DNA from: Stictocephala bisonia
Taxonomy: Eukaryota; Arthropoda; Insecta; Hemiptera; Membracidae
Direction of reading: 5' to 3'
Length of the DNA stretch: 64,000 nt
Assembly (NCBI GenBank): GCA_035578905.1
Contig: JAQJVL010000103.1
Span: forward strand, 1,398,447 to 1,462,446
Shown: positions 22,959 to 34,091 of the stretch, in pieces
Layout: the number at the start of each line of letters is the position of its first letter
How positions within the stretch are numbered: position 1 is the first letter of the stretch
Made by a program: the position numbers and the translations under genes
Notes under the pieces: model-generated
Seen by the model: the letters and a program-made list of their open reading frames with translations, nothing else
Told to the model about the DNA's origin: nothing
The model's database searches: none

Positions 22959-23724
22959 TAGGGATGGTAAATATTTTCAACATATTGATATTCCGAATTA
23001 TCGATATATCACAAACCAAATATCGATAATGAAATTATCAAAAGAAAGATATCGATGTATCGGATAACCAATATATCGAATTGTAAACGAGTTAGCTGTT
23101 TACATGATTAACACTTATGGTATGACAAAAATTTATACTCATGTTTTTCGGTCACTATTTAGAATTGCCTAATGAATGTAAAAACTAAATATGCTTATAT
23201 ACACGAAACACGTTTTGGTCTGTGGGGTTGAATGAAAAAAAAAAAAAAACTGAAAATAAGAATTAACCTTTAATTATTTTTTTAATTATAAAAGAGCAAT
23301 GTAATATATATATGTATATATTTTGTCACATTTCAAAATGCCATTCTGCTTCTTACAAACCACATTTTAGTGCGTTATTACCTCACGTAAAAATAAATTA
23401 AATAATGTTTACTTTATTATTTAAATGCATGTTTTGTACGTATAAAATAATCAATTAAAAAGTGTTTTTTCCGAATCGTGATGATTTTGGGGAGAGAGAA
23501 TAACGTCAATATTTAGTGATATGATATATCGGACCAAAATATCGATATGGCCGATACTATCGAAAGAAAATATCGATAGTAATATATAGATATATCGAAA
23601 CAGGTTTATCGTTATTTTCGATAAATCGAAATGGCCGATACTATCGAAAGAAAATATCGTTACTAATATATAGATATATCGACATATGTTTATCGATATT
23701 TCCCATATATCATTGCCATCCCGA
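22959..23724. mobile_element. hAT-like MITE, family F copy 1
   Basis: Starts TAGGGATGGTAAATATTTTC and ends ATTGCCATCCCGA, the inverse of the start with changes. Both subterminal regions are packed with TATCGATA-type palindromes. The target duplication is no longer clear in this copy. The middle is AT-rich, non-coding and alignable with copies 2 and 3 (TGGTCTGTGGGGTTGAATGA). Confidence 0.8.
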
Positions 23725-23875
23725 GGTGTATGGAGAAATGGTTGTCTACTAGCTGTTAAATTATTTCAGAATTCTGTAGTTGTCATATTCAAGAAACATA
23801 ATTTAGCAATATTAGAGCAAACAAATAAAATTTAATTTTAAATTTGAGACGTTACCACAACTTTGTGCGTAATTT

Positions 23876-24060
23876 AAGGCGAATATGAACGATTTCATTA
23901 GTGTAGATGAGTGTAGTCTAGTTACTTAGATAAACTGTTTCTCAGAAAGGGCAATTTATTAATATCCCAAGAGAGGGATTAAAGGACCTACGACTTTACG
24001 TGAAATCTGAACCATGTAGTGTTGGTCTGATTGTCAGCTAATTGACAAGCCTGATTACAC
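23876..24060 (-). repeat. Family D (SINE-like) fragment, copy 3a
   Basis: Minus-strand family D segment from AGGCGAATATGAACGATTTC through GGACCTACGACTTTACGTGA to AATTGACAAGCCTGATTACA. It breaks off just before the 36-bp minisatellite. Confidence 0.72.
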
Positions 24061-24084
24061 GAGAGTAGGGTACGACGAGTAGGG

Positions 24085-24364
24085 ATTACCATAGTACGTG
24101 TATGGGAGGGTGTGTGGGTCATTACCATAGTACGTGTAAGGGAGGGTGGGTGGGTCATTACCATAGTACGTGTATAGGCGGGCGAGTGGGTAATTACCAT
24201 AGTACGTGTAAAGGAGGGTGGGTGGGTCATTATCATAGTACGTGTAAGGGAGGGTGGGTGGGTCATTACCATAGTACGTGTAAGGGAGGGTGGGTGGGTC
24301 TTTACCATAGTATGTGTATGGGAGGGTGGGTGGGTCATTACGATAGTACGTGTATAGGAGGACC
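24085..24364. repeat. 36-bp minisatellite between two SINE-like copies
   Basis: Eight units of 36 bp, consensus beginning ATTACCATAGTACGTGTAAG followed by G-rich GGAGGGTGGGTGGGTC. All three frames are open on one strand or the other because 36 is divisible by 3, which gives 103-116 codon artefact frames. The unit motif also appears outside the array at 44946-45015 and 21168-21193. Confidence 0.95.
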
Positions 24365-24365
24365 A

Positions 24366-24695
24366 AATGTCTGGTTACTAACTGAGTTCGACTGTTTCTC
24401 AGAAAGGGCCATTTATTAATAGTCCAATAGCCAAGGCAACTAAAGGACCTACAGCTTACGTGGAATCCAAACCACGTAGTATTGGTCTGATTTCAAGAAA
24501 ATTGATAAGCCTTACACAGCATTCGGACACTGAATACCACCCAACACGGACACCCAGTCTTCTCTAGTAGTGTCTATGTCAATGGCGACCATTGAGCGGA
24601 CGCCATGTTGTAAAGAGGACCGAGCATACAACCTATTACCTACAATCTCCACAACACGTTGTCCCCAAGCTGGGTTACAACACTGCACCACTAAT
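24366..24695 (-). repeat. Family D (SINE-like), copy 3b
   Basis: Minus-strand copy running from CTGGTTACTAACTGAGTTCG through TTACGTGGAATCCAAACCAC to GGTTACAACACTGCACCAC, the family 5' end. Together with copy 3a it flanks the 36-bp minisatellite. Confidence 0.8.
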
Positions 24696-24961
24696 CACAC
24701 AAAGGTCCTAGTGAACGGAGTAAATATCTAATACTATCTTACGAAATGTTACAACACACAATAGCAATCCTTACCAAACCACGACAAGCAATTATAGGGG
24801 AAAGAGATAGTGTCCTTGAGGTTGCTTCCCTCGTTGGAGAGGCTTCGTAGTCTCAGATTCACTTCCCTGTCTGTCTAGGATATCTATGAGGCAGAATATA
24901 TAGACAGAATATCCTTCAGTTGAATTCTTCGATCTAAGATGATAACAGAAAACGTTGTTAA

Positions 24962-25650
24962 TAGGGATGGAAAATATTTCAACATATCAATAAATAGGAT
25001 TTTCGATATATCGCAATCCAAATATCGATCTAACTATAATATCGAGAGAAAAATATCGATATATCGGGTAACCGACATATCGAATAGTAAATTATTTATC
25101 TGGTTAAAATTATGTATTAACTTTTTTGACCGAAAATAAACTCATGTTTTGTCGTCACTATTTAGAATAGCCTACTTGTTGTAAATATTTAATAGCCTTC
25201 ATTTATTAACACGAATGTAGTTGTAGTCTGTGGGATTGAATGGAAAGAAAAATAATAAAAAATAAGAATAATTATATAGAGTACTGTAATAACATTGTTA
25301 TTGTTGTTTTTCACATTTAAAATGCTATTACGATTCTTATAAACACCAAACTTCCACCCACTGGTCTACAAGAAACTACATCCTGGTGCGTTAACCTCAC
25401 GTAAAAAACTAAATAAAGTTACTTTTATTATTTCAATACATGTGTTTTACACATTAGAGGCAATTCAAATGTGTTTTTTTTCGAATCGTGCTGATTTTGA
25501 GGAGAGAGAATATCGTCAATATTTAGTTATATGATATATCGGACCAAAATATCAATATGGCCGATATTATCGAAAGAAAATATGGGTACTAATATATCGG
25601 TATATAGAAACATATATATCGATATTTACGATGTATGGTTGCAATCCCAA
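24962..25650. mobile_element. hAT-like MITE, family F copy 2
   Basis: A 689-bp copy starting TAGGGATGGAAAATATTTCA and ending GGTTGCAATCCCAA, flanked by GTTGTTAA (24954-24961) and TGTGTTAA (25651-25658), a 6/8 match to an 8-bp target duplication. Subterminal ATATCGATATAT blocks are as in copies 1 and 3. Two short + strand frames inside are rich in Ile/Ser/Asp from the TATCGATA repeats and are not genes. Confidence 0.82.
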
Positions 25651-25704
25651 TGTGTTAAGGGAGCATACTCGGAACTCCTTGAAAAACACACAAAAGACGA
25701 CTTT

Positions 25705-25985
25705 CTATTTTAACGATGCAGTCCGCAATAATCATCGCATCGTAACACTTGAAAGGTCATTTGGTACGTGAAGACCTGATCTAGTGGGCCAAAATATGAC
25801 TTTTGCAAAATATTTAGTGTTTTATAATATTTTTGCAAACTTGGAATATCATAATTTTAAGTTAAAAATGTCATAATGCCAACTTATTTATGGTATTCTA
25901 GATTGTACCTTTTATAATAACACAGTGTTCACTATAACTCATTTTGATAAAAAACATGATCCGTATATTGAAAATCATATTTTAA
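25705..25985 (-). repeat. Dispersed repeat family N, copy 1
   Basis: Aligns with 35352-35790 and 56400-56650 through TAGTGTTTTATAAT, TTCTAGATTGTACCTTTTAT and ACACAGTGTTCACTATAACT. It lies directly on the 3' side of the Penelope-like remnant, so it may be that element's 3' non-coding or pseudo-LTR region. Strand is assigned on that assumption. Confidence 0.6.
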
Positions 25986-26252
25986 TAAAATTCCAAAAAT
26001 TTAATTTTCATCAAAAGTGCTTTCGCCAGTTAAGGCCTCTTCAGTTATCACTTTCTATGTCCCAACATAGAGAAAATGTATGTGTATAAATATAACAAAA
26101 TAAATCACATGTAAAATTTTAAATACTAGTTAAATCAAATTTAAACTAAGTGGCTAAATTTTATATGAAGATAAAAATTATTATGAATTAAAATATAATT
26201 TAGAGTTTCCAGTTTTTGATGAGATTTCTTCTTTAATCAAAGGCAAATATTA

Positions 26253-27030
26253 CTAAAATTTAAAGATGGTTGGGAAAAAATTCATTTTTAAAAACTGCCA
26301 TACAAGCACTTTTAATTTGGTTTCTTTTGGTCCATAAGGGCTCTTAAAATTGCTTGTAGACTTAAAATTTATTTCAAGTGTTTCGTTAATCGTATGTTCA
26401 ACTAATTTTGGTTTTTCTGTATTTTATTTTTTATGATTGTAAATATATTTATTAATTCTTTTTTAAATTAGTCTTGAGGTTTGACATATATAAGTTTTAT
26501 TGTAATGACAATCAATTTTATATATCACATTTTTTGTTTCTTGCTGTTTATTTTTCGGTTTCAATTTGGTGTAAAGGCTTCGTAGATTGTTGGACGAATT
26601 AAATACAGTTCGCATGTAAAATTTTGAACTTTACGAACTTTTTCAGAGATTCCTTTTACGTATGGAATCGTAACTGTTGTTAGAGTTTTCTAATGTTCAC
26701 AATTTTTATTTATAGTGAAGCTTTTGTTTTTTCATTTTGCATTGTCAATTACTCCTCTAGGAAAATCATTTTTAATCAAAAGACCTGTCGTATTTTTTTC
26801 TTCAAGTATTTTGTCTTTGTTATCTGTTACTAATGTATTAAGCCTCTTAAACAAACTTTGTATGACCAATTTTAACACGTTGAGGATGGTTGGAATAATA
26901 GCCTGCTGACGGTAAAATTGTATGGCTACTATCTGGATCTGTCGACTTCCCACCGGTGACTTGGCAGTTTGGGAAACTATCATCTTAAGTGACAGATATT
27001 TCACAATAGTGTAAAAGTTCCTTCAAACCT
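26253..27030 (-). pseudogene. Penelope-like element: RT end plus GIY-YIG endonuclease, broken
   Basis: Minus-strand order: the end of the RT domain (GYYSNHPQRVKIGHTK in one frame, then QSLFKRLNTLVT in another), the linker with LTTVTIPYVKGISEKVRKVQ, then the GIY-YIG nuclease start NVIYKIDCHYNKTYICQTSR at about 26470-26530. Next comes LVEHTINETLEINF, with a stop at 26253. RT followed by a C-terminal GIY-YIG is the hallmark of Penelope-like retroelements. Here YIG has become YIC. At least two frameshifts and several in-frame stops break the frame. The bulk of the RT is missing. Dead copy. Confidence 0.88.
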
Positions 27031-28204
27031 GACGGTTTGAACCGTTAGGTTATGATTTAGCGGTGTTTATAAACAGTAGAGTATTTTACAAAAAGTAATT
27101 AACTCATTAATTAGTCAATAAGTCATTAATAAGTAGTCTCTCAAAGCTTAAAATATAAATTTATTGTTAATTTTGAACAGTACATTATACCAGATTATTT
27201 ACATAAAATAAAATAAATGTTGAATACTGAAGATATTTTCCAAAGCAAACATGATCTGCTATTACTCAAAAAGCAGCAACTTATTTCTCGAAGAATCTGG
27301 AATAATTAAAACCTTCCTATAGTATTTATTTTTAAAAGATAATTTTGAATTGAGTTTTTATTAAAATTTAATTTAGTTCTTTACGTGATAGAATCGAGTT
27401 TTATTGTTTTGATAGGGTAGATTGTTGTTCCTTTTAAAGCTAGTTTGTCAGCTAATTCATTTCCTTTTATATTACAATGTGAAGGAGTCCATTACAACAT
27501 AATTGTCTAATCTGATCATTTAAATTTTAAATAAGTTTTCTGCATTCCAAAAGTACTTTGATTTTATATTTATACCATTAGAAATTACCTAAAGTTTGTT
27601 GGGCTAAATATCTATTCATATGGTAATTTTTTTAACGTTTTTAGATTGTTTAAATATGCAGTACTATACATACAACAGTACTATACATAGTAATGTTGGC
27701 CTGACAAAATTGATTATTGTCACCCTCTATTAAAAAAGAAAATCGTTTTAATCCAGCAATCAAAACACATTCAAAATTAAATTAGGAATTTAAGATATCG
27801 CCAACTGATTTTATTTACAGCGTGTTTCTAAGTAGTACGACGTTCGAGCGATTATTTTCATATTTTCCATCAGCAATTATTAATAAAACGTAATTGAATA
27901 TTGGCATAACTGTACACCAATGTTTCCAGAATATATGAAGAAAAAATATAAAGATTAGTGTACATGTTAATCATTACATTACAAAGAGAAAGACGTCACT
28001 TTCTGACATTCAACTTTCTAGAGGTAAAGATGAAGAAATAGAATCTGTATCGTTAAAGTTATCGCAATTTTATATTTTTAGTTTTACTTCCTCTAAGTAA
28101 ATATGGTGTTGACTAAAAGACAGTATCAGTGCAAACACCGTCTAAATTAATGAATATTTTAGGATGATTATGAGAAATTAGTATAAGATTTACGTCGGTG
28201 TAGA
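27031..28204. other. AT-rich DNA, nothing recognised
   Basis: A short direct repeat, CAGTACTATACATA, occurs twice near 27660-27690. Otherwise no repeat copies or usable frames. Confidence 0.4.
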
Positions 28205-28465
28205 TAAGAACGGAGTGTCCTTGAGATGGATGGTAGGTGATAGGATTTGTACTTGGTCCTCTTATACCCTCACGGTGTCCGCTCAAGCGTAGACACAACT
28301 TTGAAGTCTGGGGTGTCCATTTTGGGCGGTTGCAAATGTTCGAAAGATGTTCGAAGATCACCTAGTATTAGGCTTCTCGGTTAGCCGAAATCATAACAAT
28401 ACTACGTGGTTTGGGTTCCTAGTAAAGCCGTGTATCCTTATGTAGTCTGGTTACTAGCTGAGATT
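28205..28465 (+). repeat. Family D (SINE-like) fragment, copy 4
   Basis: Diverged + strand copy from GGAGTGTCCTTGAGATGGAT through GAAGTCTGGGGTGTCC to ACTACGTGGTTTGGGTTCC. It lacks the 5' A-box region and the 3' tail. Confidence 0.65.
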
Positions 28466-28608
28466 TACTTGTTCTTCTTAAGCTCTCAGGTGGGAACATG
28501 GAATCTGCACCAAAACGTGTAAAAATGATTTTGTTTGTTACTGTTCAAAATTGTTATGAAATACTAAAGTGACGAATTTATATGTTGAATATTTAAATTC
28601 AGGGGTTT

Positions 28609-29006
28609 TATTTTAAAACGCAACCCATGTTTTGAAATAAAAATGACAAACTAAACATATATCTTTAATACATTTTATTATTATTATTAACATTTATTAC
28701 TACTATTTTCATGATTTTAATGACATTTTTATTTAGGTTTTGTATTCAAATAAACCACCATTAGCATGTACACAACATTCTGCCCTCTTTAGTAAATTTA
28801 TGGACATCTTTTTTTCAAAGTTTGCTCAAAACTAAGTTTCTAACCTCAACTTAATGACATTACACGAAATCCAAATAACATGAACAACAATGCAACAATT
28901 AAATCAGCTGATAGTCAAGGAAGAAGAAGAACCAGGGCTACCAACTTACAAACTTGTAATGGTCTTAAACCTCCATTACTTGTAAATATGGTTGCGTTTT
29001 AAAAGA
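28609..29006. mobile_element. MITE family L, copy 1
   Basis: About 400 bp with terminal inverted repeats: left TTTTAAAACGCAACCCATG, right TATGGTTGCGTTTTAAAAGA. The interior contains CAGCTGATAGTCAAGGAAGA and CCAGGGCTACCAACTTAC. A second, inverted and partial copy is at 39591-39810 (CTTTTAAAACGCAACCC ... GGTTGGTAGCCCTG). Superfamily not assigned and target duplication not clear. Non-coding. Confidence 0.72.
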
Positions 29007-29698
29007 TAAATCATGTAATAATATGCAAACGAAATCGTACTGGCGCGGATACACAGCTGGTCGATTTACCAACCCATTGTTGAGCACGCAATCTCCGCTC
29101 TGGCCTATGACGTCACGACTTCACGCCTCTTGAGTTTTCGGGCCCAACATAGAGCAACTCAAATATTGGCGCGGGCTTCCACTCTTGACACCGTTCTTGA
29201 TAGAGGAGCTAACCAAACACAGCGTCTTGCGATCTTGTTCTAAAAATATCGTATTAACTAACGTACAAACACCCAGACTCATGTCATTGCATCTTGGAGG
29301 CGCTATGCTTAGTACTAATATATTCTACACCTCCAAACATTATAAGTAAGAAGACAACAACAAAAATACTCATGAAACTTAATACTTACAGAGTTATGTT
29401 AATCCGAATGAAGGAACATAACTTGTTATATTATACATAGACCGCTTAGAAAACTACATTTTCAATGCACTTGTGAGATGCAAAAAGTGATGCAAGTGAT
29501 TTAAATCGATGTAATATTAATGTAATAAACGGCCTATATTAACGTAAGTCGAACTCTGTTACATCATTCGTAATAATGATAAAAAAGACTACTCAGTGCA
29601 TCTGCACGTACTTAATCATTCATGATTTCCTTAAAATTCACGCAAGCTTTGTCGATGTGTTTAAAATTTATCATATTTATACACAAGGATATGGGTAT
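29007..29698. other. Unassigned DNA with a GC-richer block
   Basis: 29030-29220 is GC-richer, with ACTGGCGCGGATACACAGCT, a palindromic TGACGTCA site in CTATGACGTCACGAC, and TTGGCGCGGGCTTCC. It might be a regulatory region or an old repeat. No coding frame or splice-flanked block supports a gene. Confidence 0.35.
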
Positions 29699-29986
29699 AC
29701 ATTACCGTGATATATATTTGGCGATAAGAGACATTTCCGTGATGGATACTTGGCGATAAGGGACATTTCCGTGATGGATACTTGGCGATAAGGAACATTT
29801 CCGTGATGGATACTTGTCGATAAGAGACATTTCCGTGATGGATACTTGGCGATAAGGGACATTTCCGTGATGGATACTTGGCGATAAGGAACATTTCCGT
29901 GATGGATACTTGTCGATAAGAGACATTTCCGTGATGGATACTTGGCGATAAGGGACATTTCCGTGATGGATACTTGGCGATAAGGG
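29699..29986. repeat. 32-bp minisatellite, 9 copies, 96-bp higher-order period
   Basis: Nine units of 32 bp, consensus ACATTTCCGTGATGGATACT then TGGCGATAAGGG. Variants cycle in threes (GGG, GGA, then TGTCGATAAGAG), giving a 96-bp higher-order unit for units 2-4 and 5-7. Three minus-strand frames of 93-136 codons are by-products, since 96 is divisible by 3. Confidence 0.95.
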
Positions 29987-30084
29987 ACATACCAAGATAA
30001 CTATTTTCTTGGCTAGTTAAAAAATCTAGTGCATACAGATTAGATAAATTTGAACATAAAATAAGTATCAATGACTATGTCTAA

Positions 30085-30300
30085 ACAATCAGGCTACCGC
30101 AATCCGATTTCGGATTCAAAGACCTGATGGCGCCTCCGACTGGTTCCTCCGAACCGCGTCCTAGACGGAAATTTCCATGAGAGATGAATGTGGTTGGATG
30201 CAGATCCAGTGGACGACGGGTGGCAAGGCTGAACCCACTGTAGGTCATTGCTGACCCTGCCATATAATTCAGGAATCTGCTGATGTACTGCGAGCTCGTG
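30085..30300. other. GC-richer unique block
   Basis: About 200 bp of clearly higher GC (GACCTGATGGCGCCTCCGAC, CCGAACCGCGTCCTAGACGG) directly left of MITE copy F3. A 60-codon minus frame crosses it without known motifs. It could be an exon remnant or a SINE head. I cannot decide. Confidence 0.3.
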
Positions 30301-30415
30301 ACCCAGTTCTATCTGTCAACAGTGACTGAACCGATCCTAACAACATTGTCTTGAATCCATCAACACACTTGGGCTTTGACTTCCGTAGTCTTGCCGTCAT
30401 CAACTTGTACACAAG

Positions 30416-31147
30416 TAGGGATGGCAAATATTTTCAACATATCGATATATCGAAATGTAGATATATCGCAAACAAAATATTGCTCTAACGATAATATTGA
30501 AAGAAAAATATCGATATATCAGGTAAACGATAATCGAATTGTACATTATTTATCTTTTTAAAACTATTCACTAACTCTTACGTCATGACAAAAAATACAC
30601 TCATGTTTAGCTGTCACTATATAGAATAGCCTACTGAAAGTAAATAAAAATTAAATCCATTTATCTACATGAAACAAGTTGTGGTCTGTGGGGTTGAATA
30701 AAAATATGCAAAATAATAATAATCAATATAACTTTAATTATTATATTAATTATAACAAAATAATGTAATAATGATTTGTAAGGTGACTGGCTAAGTATCT
30801 TAGAGTCAGCGTTGCCAACTCGCACACAGCTTCATTTACCTGTTCCACCCACTGGTCTACAATAAACTACATTTTAGTGCGTTTACCTCCCGTAAAAAAA
30901 AAAAAATAAATAAATAAAGTTACTTTATTATATCAATGCATGTTTTGTATGCATAAGAGGTGATTTAAATATGTTTTTTTTCGAATCATGATCAAAATGA
31001 GTAGAGAATAACGTTAATATTTAGTGATCGATATATCGGACCAAAATATCGATAAAACTGATATTATCGAAAGAAAATAGCAATACTAATATATCAATAT
31101 ATCAACACGTATTTATCGATATTTTCGATATATCGTTGCCATCCTTA
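30416..31147. mobile_element. hAT-like MITE, family F copy 3
   Basis: A 732-bp element with ends TAGGGATGGCAAATATTTTC and its inverse CGTTGCCATCCTTA, flanked by TACACAAG (30408-30415) and TACTCAAG (31148-31155), a 7/8 match to an 8-bp target duplication. TAGGGATGG ends with 8-bp duplications fit the hAT superfamily. Dense TATCGATA palindromes lie within ~130 bp of both ends. The AT-rich core is non-coding. Confidence 0.87.
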
Positions 31148-31980
31148 TACTCAAGTAGTCCCTACTTGTATGTCTAGTTATTTGTTAACTTCTTAATGCT
31201 GGAAGTGACATGTTTCTAGTCTCCTTTCTCATAACATTGTTTAGTTTATTAAAAAAAACTATATTATGTTTCTAATGAAATTACGAAAGCAATATTAGTT
31301 AATGGTCATATTTTGCAGGTATTGTTGCTTCGATCGCCATTAAGTTTTAGTATGCGTTAAAAATACATTAATAATTACAATAATATGAGTAAATACTGTA
31401 TAATCAGAAATGATGCATAATAAATTATTTATTTCTATCATCTGAAATAAATAAATAAATTTATAGATATAAAAGCGTGGTGAGCGTAAGTCTGCCATTA
31501 AAATTATGTAGACCAAGTAAATGGCAAGTGTGTTATAAAAAAAAAGAACATAAAACTATTAACTTGTAAAAGAACAATTGAACGTAGACTGTGCCCCAAT
31601 AAGCAGCAAAGCTACTTTATATAACTAAATCAGGATTCCTCACTAGGATTTCATGTCGAGCCTTATTATTTTTCTCAAAATAATCTAAAGGCCGCAAGTA
31701 CATATACATATAGTTTTTATATACACACATTAAAATAATTGGTAAAAAACCGTGTATATAACAAGTAAACCAAATATGTTGAATAAAGAACACTTATTTA
31801 AAATAATAAATTTAGTATTTCGTGCAGTGAAATAAAGACGATGCATCCTGAGCATTTTTTGTGGCTTACAAAAATACCAAAACGGTAGTAAATTTAATAA
31901 ATTATTGCTGGTCTAAAAAAAATTAAGGAGCGCAAAAAGTAGTATTTTTGGGGGAGACCACAAAGTGACTATCACTAATC
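31148..31980. other. AT-rich DNA, nothing recognised
   Basis: No shared repeats or convincing frames seen. Confidence 0.45.
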
Positions 31981-32428
31981 TTTATTCATTATTCATTATT
32001 CATCTCTAAGACGCCGATCGTAGAGATATGGGCGAATATGAGGAGTGAATGAGTGTAGATGAACGAGTGTAGTCATTGTTACTATCTGAGTTCGGATTAG
32101 CTCAGAAAGGACTATTTATTAATAGTCCAATAGCCAGGGCAACTATGGGACCTACAGCTTTACGTGGAATCCGAACCACGTAGTGTTGGTCTGATTTTCA
32201 GCTAACTGACAAGTCTGACACTCAGTTCTCTTCCCTACACAACATCCGAACCTTGACTACAATTCAACACGGACACTCCAGACTTCTCTAGTAGTGTCTA
32301 CGTTGATGACAACCATTGAGCGGATGCCGTGTCGGTATTATGAGAACCGAACATGGAACCTATCGCCTACAATCTCCCAAACACTTTGTCCCCAAGTAGC
32401 TGAGTTACAGCACTGCGCCACCAGTGCC
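31981..32428 (-). repeat. Family D (SINE-like), complete copy 5
   Basis: Best reference copy, about 448 bp, on the minus strand. The 5' end reads GGTGGCGCAGTGCTGTAACT, similar to a tRNA A box (TGGCGCAGTG). About 60 nt on is GATAGGTTCCATGTTC, resembling a B box (GGTTCRANNCC). The body then carries GTAGACACTACTAGAGAAGT and a 7-bp stem TACGTGG/CCACGTA. The 3' end is a short-unit tail GATGAATAATGAATAATG. A pol III-like head plus a simple-repeat tail suggests a tRNA-derived SINE. The boxes are imperfect, so the class is inferred. Confidence 0.75.
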
Positions 32429-33069
32429 GACTAAATCTAAATTGATAACATACTGCCGTCCTAAAAGTTGAGGGACTTGCCATAAACTAAGGCAAACTGG
32501 AGGGTAAAATATAGATAGTAATAATATAAAACTATTATGAATAGCTGTTTTTCTAACTGTACCACCGCTGAAGTTTTGTAAACAATAAAGCTGACAACAA
32601 ACTTTAAAAGGGGGACATTCCCTTATTTTTGGAGAGGATTAAATAAATGAAGGTAACGTTTTTCTAAATGGCCATTATTTTCCAATATGGTCAATTTTTC
32701 TAATGAAACATCCAGTAACTTACAGTGGTGTCGGATAGTAAATAAAAGTTAAATACGTTATATAATTGTGTATATATGTCTATCTGTTATAAGTGGGCTA
32801 GCAAGCCACTATTACATTGCCAGCTGTTAATTAGAATCGTGCCATTGTTGAAACGTAAACAATAACCTATAAACGTTCAGTCTGTCAACAATCACTGCTC
32901 GTTTTGCCAATTATTCTGCACTAACTAAAGTAATAAAATTGAAAGGTTTATAGTTTTTCAAATATCTATGTTTGGTGTATGTCTGTTTGAATAACTATCT
33001 AGATAAATATAAAAATACTAAGAATAAAGAGTAAAATATAAAAAAGTAAAACTTTACACAAACTAAAAC
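32429..33069. other. Unassigned, with a decayed MITE segment
   Basis: 32560-32720 has GTACCACCGCTGAAGTTTTG and TTCCAATATGGTCAATTTTT, similar to the 9513 MITE and the block at 8690. The ends are not preserved. The rest is AT-rich. Confidence 0.4.
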
Positions 33070-33565
33070 AGTACAAGTGAACATCACACAACACAAATAT
33101 AATACAATAAAAGCACAAAATACATGTAGAAAATGCATAAATATAGCACAAAATGCAAAAATATATTGCAATACATGTACAAAATGCATAAATATAGCAA
33201 AATATAAGTACAAAATGTACAAATATATTACAATACAAGTATGAAATGCATAAATATAGCACTATATAAGTACAAAATGCACAAATATATTTCAATATTA
33301 GCAAATATGCACAAATATAGCTCAATGTAAAACGCACAGATATTATGGTGATCGATTTCGGTGAACCATGCTCACCTTATTCAGCCCAAAGGGATTCACA
33401 AAAGAATCTTTTGTGAATCTAGTTCAAAAATCGATCACCATAATATTTGTTAATTTTGTACTTATATTGTAAATATTTGTACATTTTGTACTTGTATTGT
33501 GGTACATTTGTACATTTTGTGCTTATATTGTAACATAGTTTTGTTGTGTGACGTTTACTTGTACT
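33070..33565. mobile_element. Inverted-repeat element family G, intact-looking copy
   Basis: Ends AGTACAAGTGAACATCACAC (left) and GTGTGACGTTTACTTGTACT (right) are inverse of each other. Both arms hold repeats of ACAAATATATTACAATACAAG / CTTGTATTGT. They converge on a centre with GGATTCACAAAAGAATCTTT TGTGAATC. The left arm has 6-7 short ~30-nt tandem units, the right arm three. Minus-strand frames rich in Tyr/Phe/Cys/Ile come from these short units. Compare 20781-21359 and the half-copy at 16165. Confidence 0.72.
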
Positions 33566-34091
33566 ATATATGTACCAACACATATAATTCTAATTAAAAA
33601 ATACGAAAAATTAAATCTTAAAAGACAAACGTTGGATAGAAAAATCTGTAATATTATAGAAAAAGTATTTATACTATATTAGTTTTTATATAAAATAAAC
33701 AATCCTTATAAATTTTTAATTACAACAAATTTACCAGTTGGCCTTAAATAAAATGATTAAAAAGTTTTTATCAGTTCTAAAAACATTGATCACTAAATGA
33801 ATTTGTAAATATGTCCTTTGTCTTACGCAAATCAGGATTTTCAGTAGGAAGTGAATAACTAAATAATGTTATCAACACATAAAAAGTTGGGAACTGCCTG
33901 ACTTCGTTTAAAATGTTGTTAACCTACTAAGCCAAGGATCATTTATATCAATGCCAGACTGTTAAAAACCAAACTTCCTGCTAATTTTGATGGTATTGTT
34001 AGTTGATTACCTACTCTAAATTATGTAAAAACATGAAGCAAATTCAAGATATTAAAAAGCAAATAAATGGCGTAAAGCAATAAAAATAAAA
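33566..34091. other. AT-rich DNA, nothing recognised
   Basis: No repeats or frames of note between family G and family A copies. Confidence 0.45.

Noticed and set aside
23988..24419. Proline/threonine- or glycine-rich frames on both strands
   Set aside because: All derive from the 36-bp tandem repeat. Opposite strands are equally open.
29661..30071. 136-codon minus-strand frame
   Set aside because: Generated by the 32-bp/96-bp minisatellite. Two other frames on the same strand are open for the same reason.
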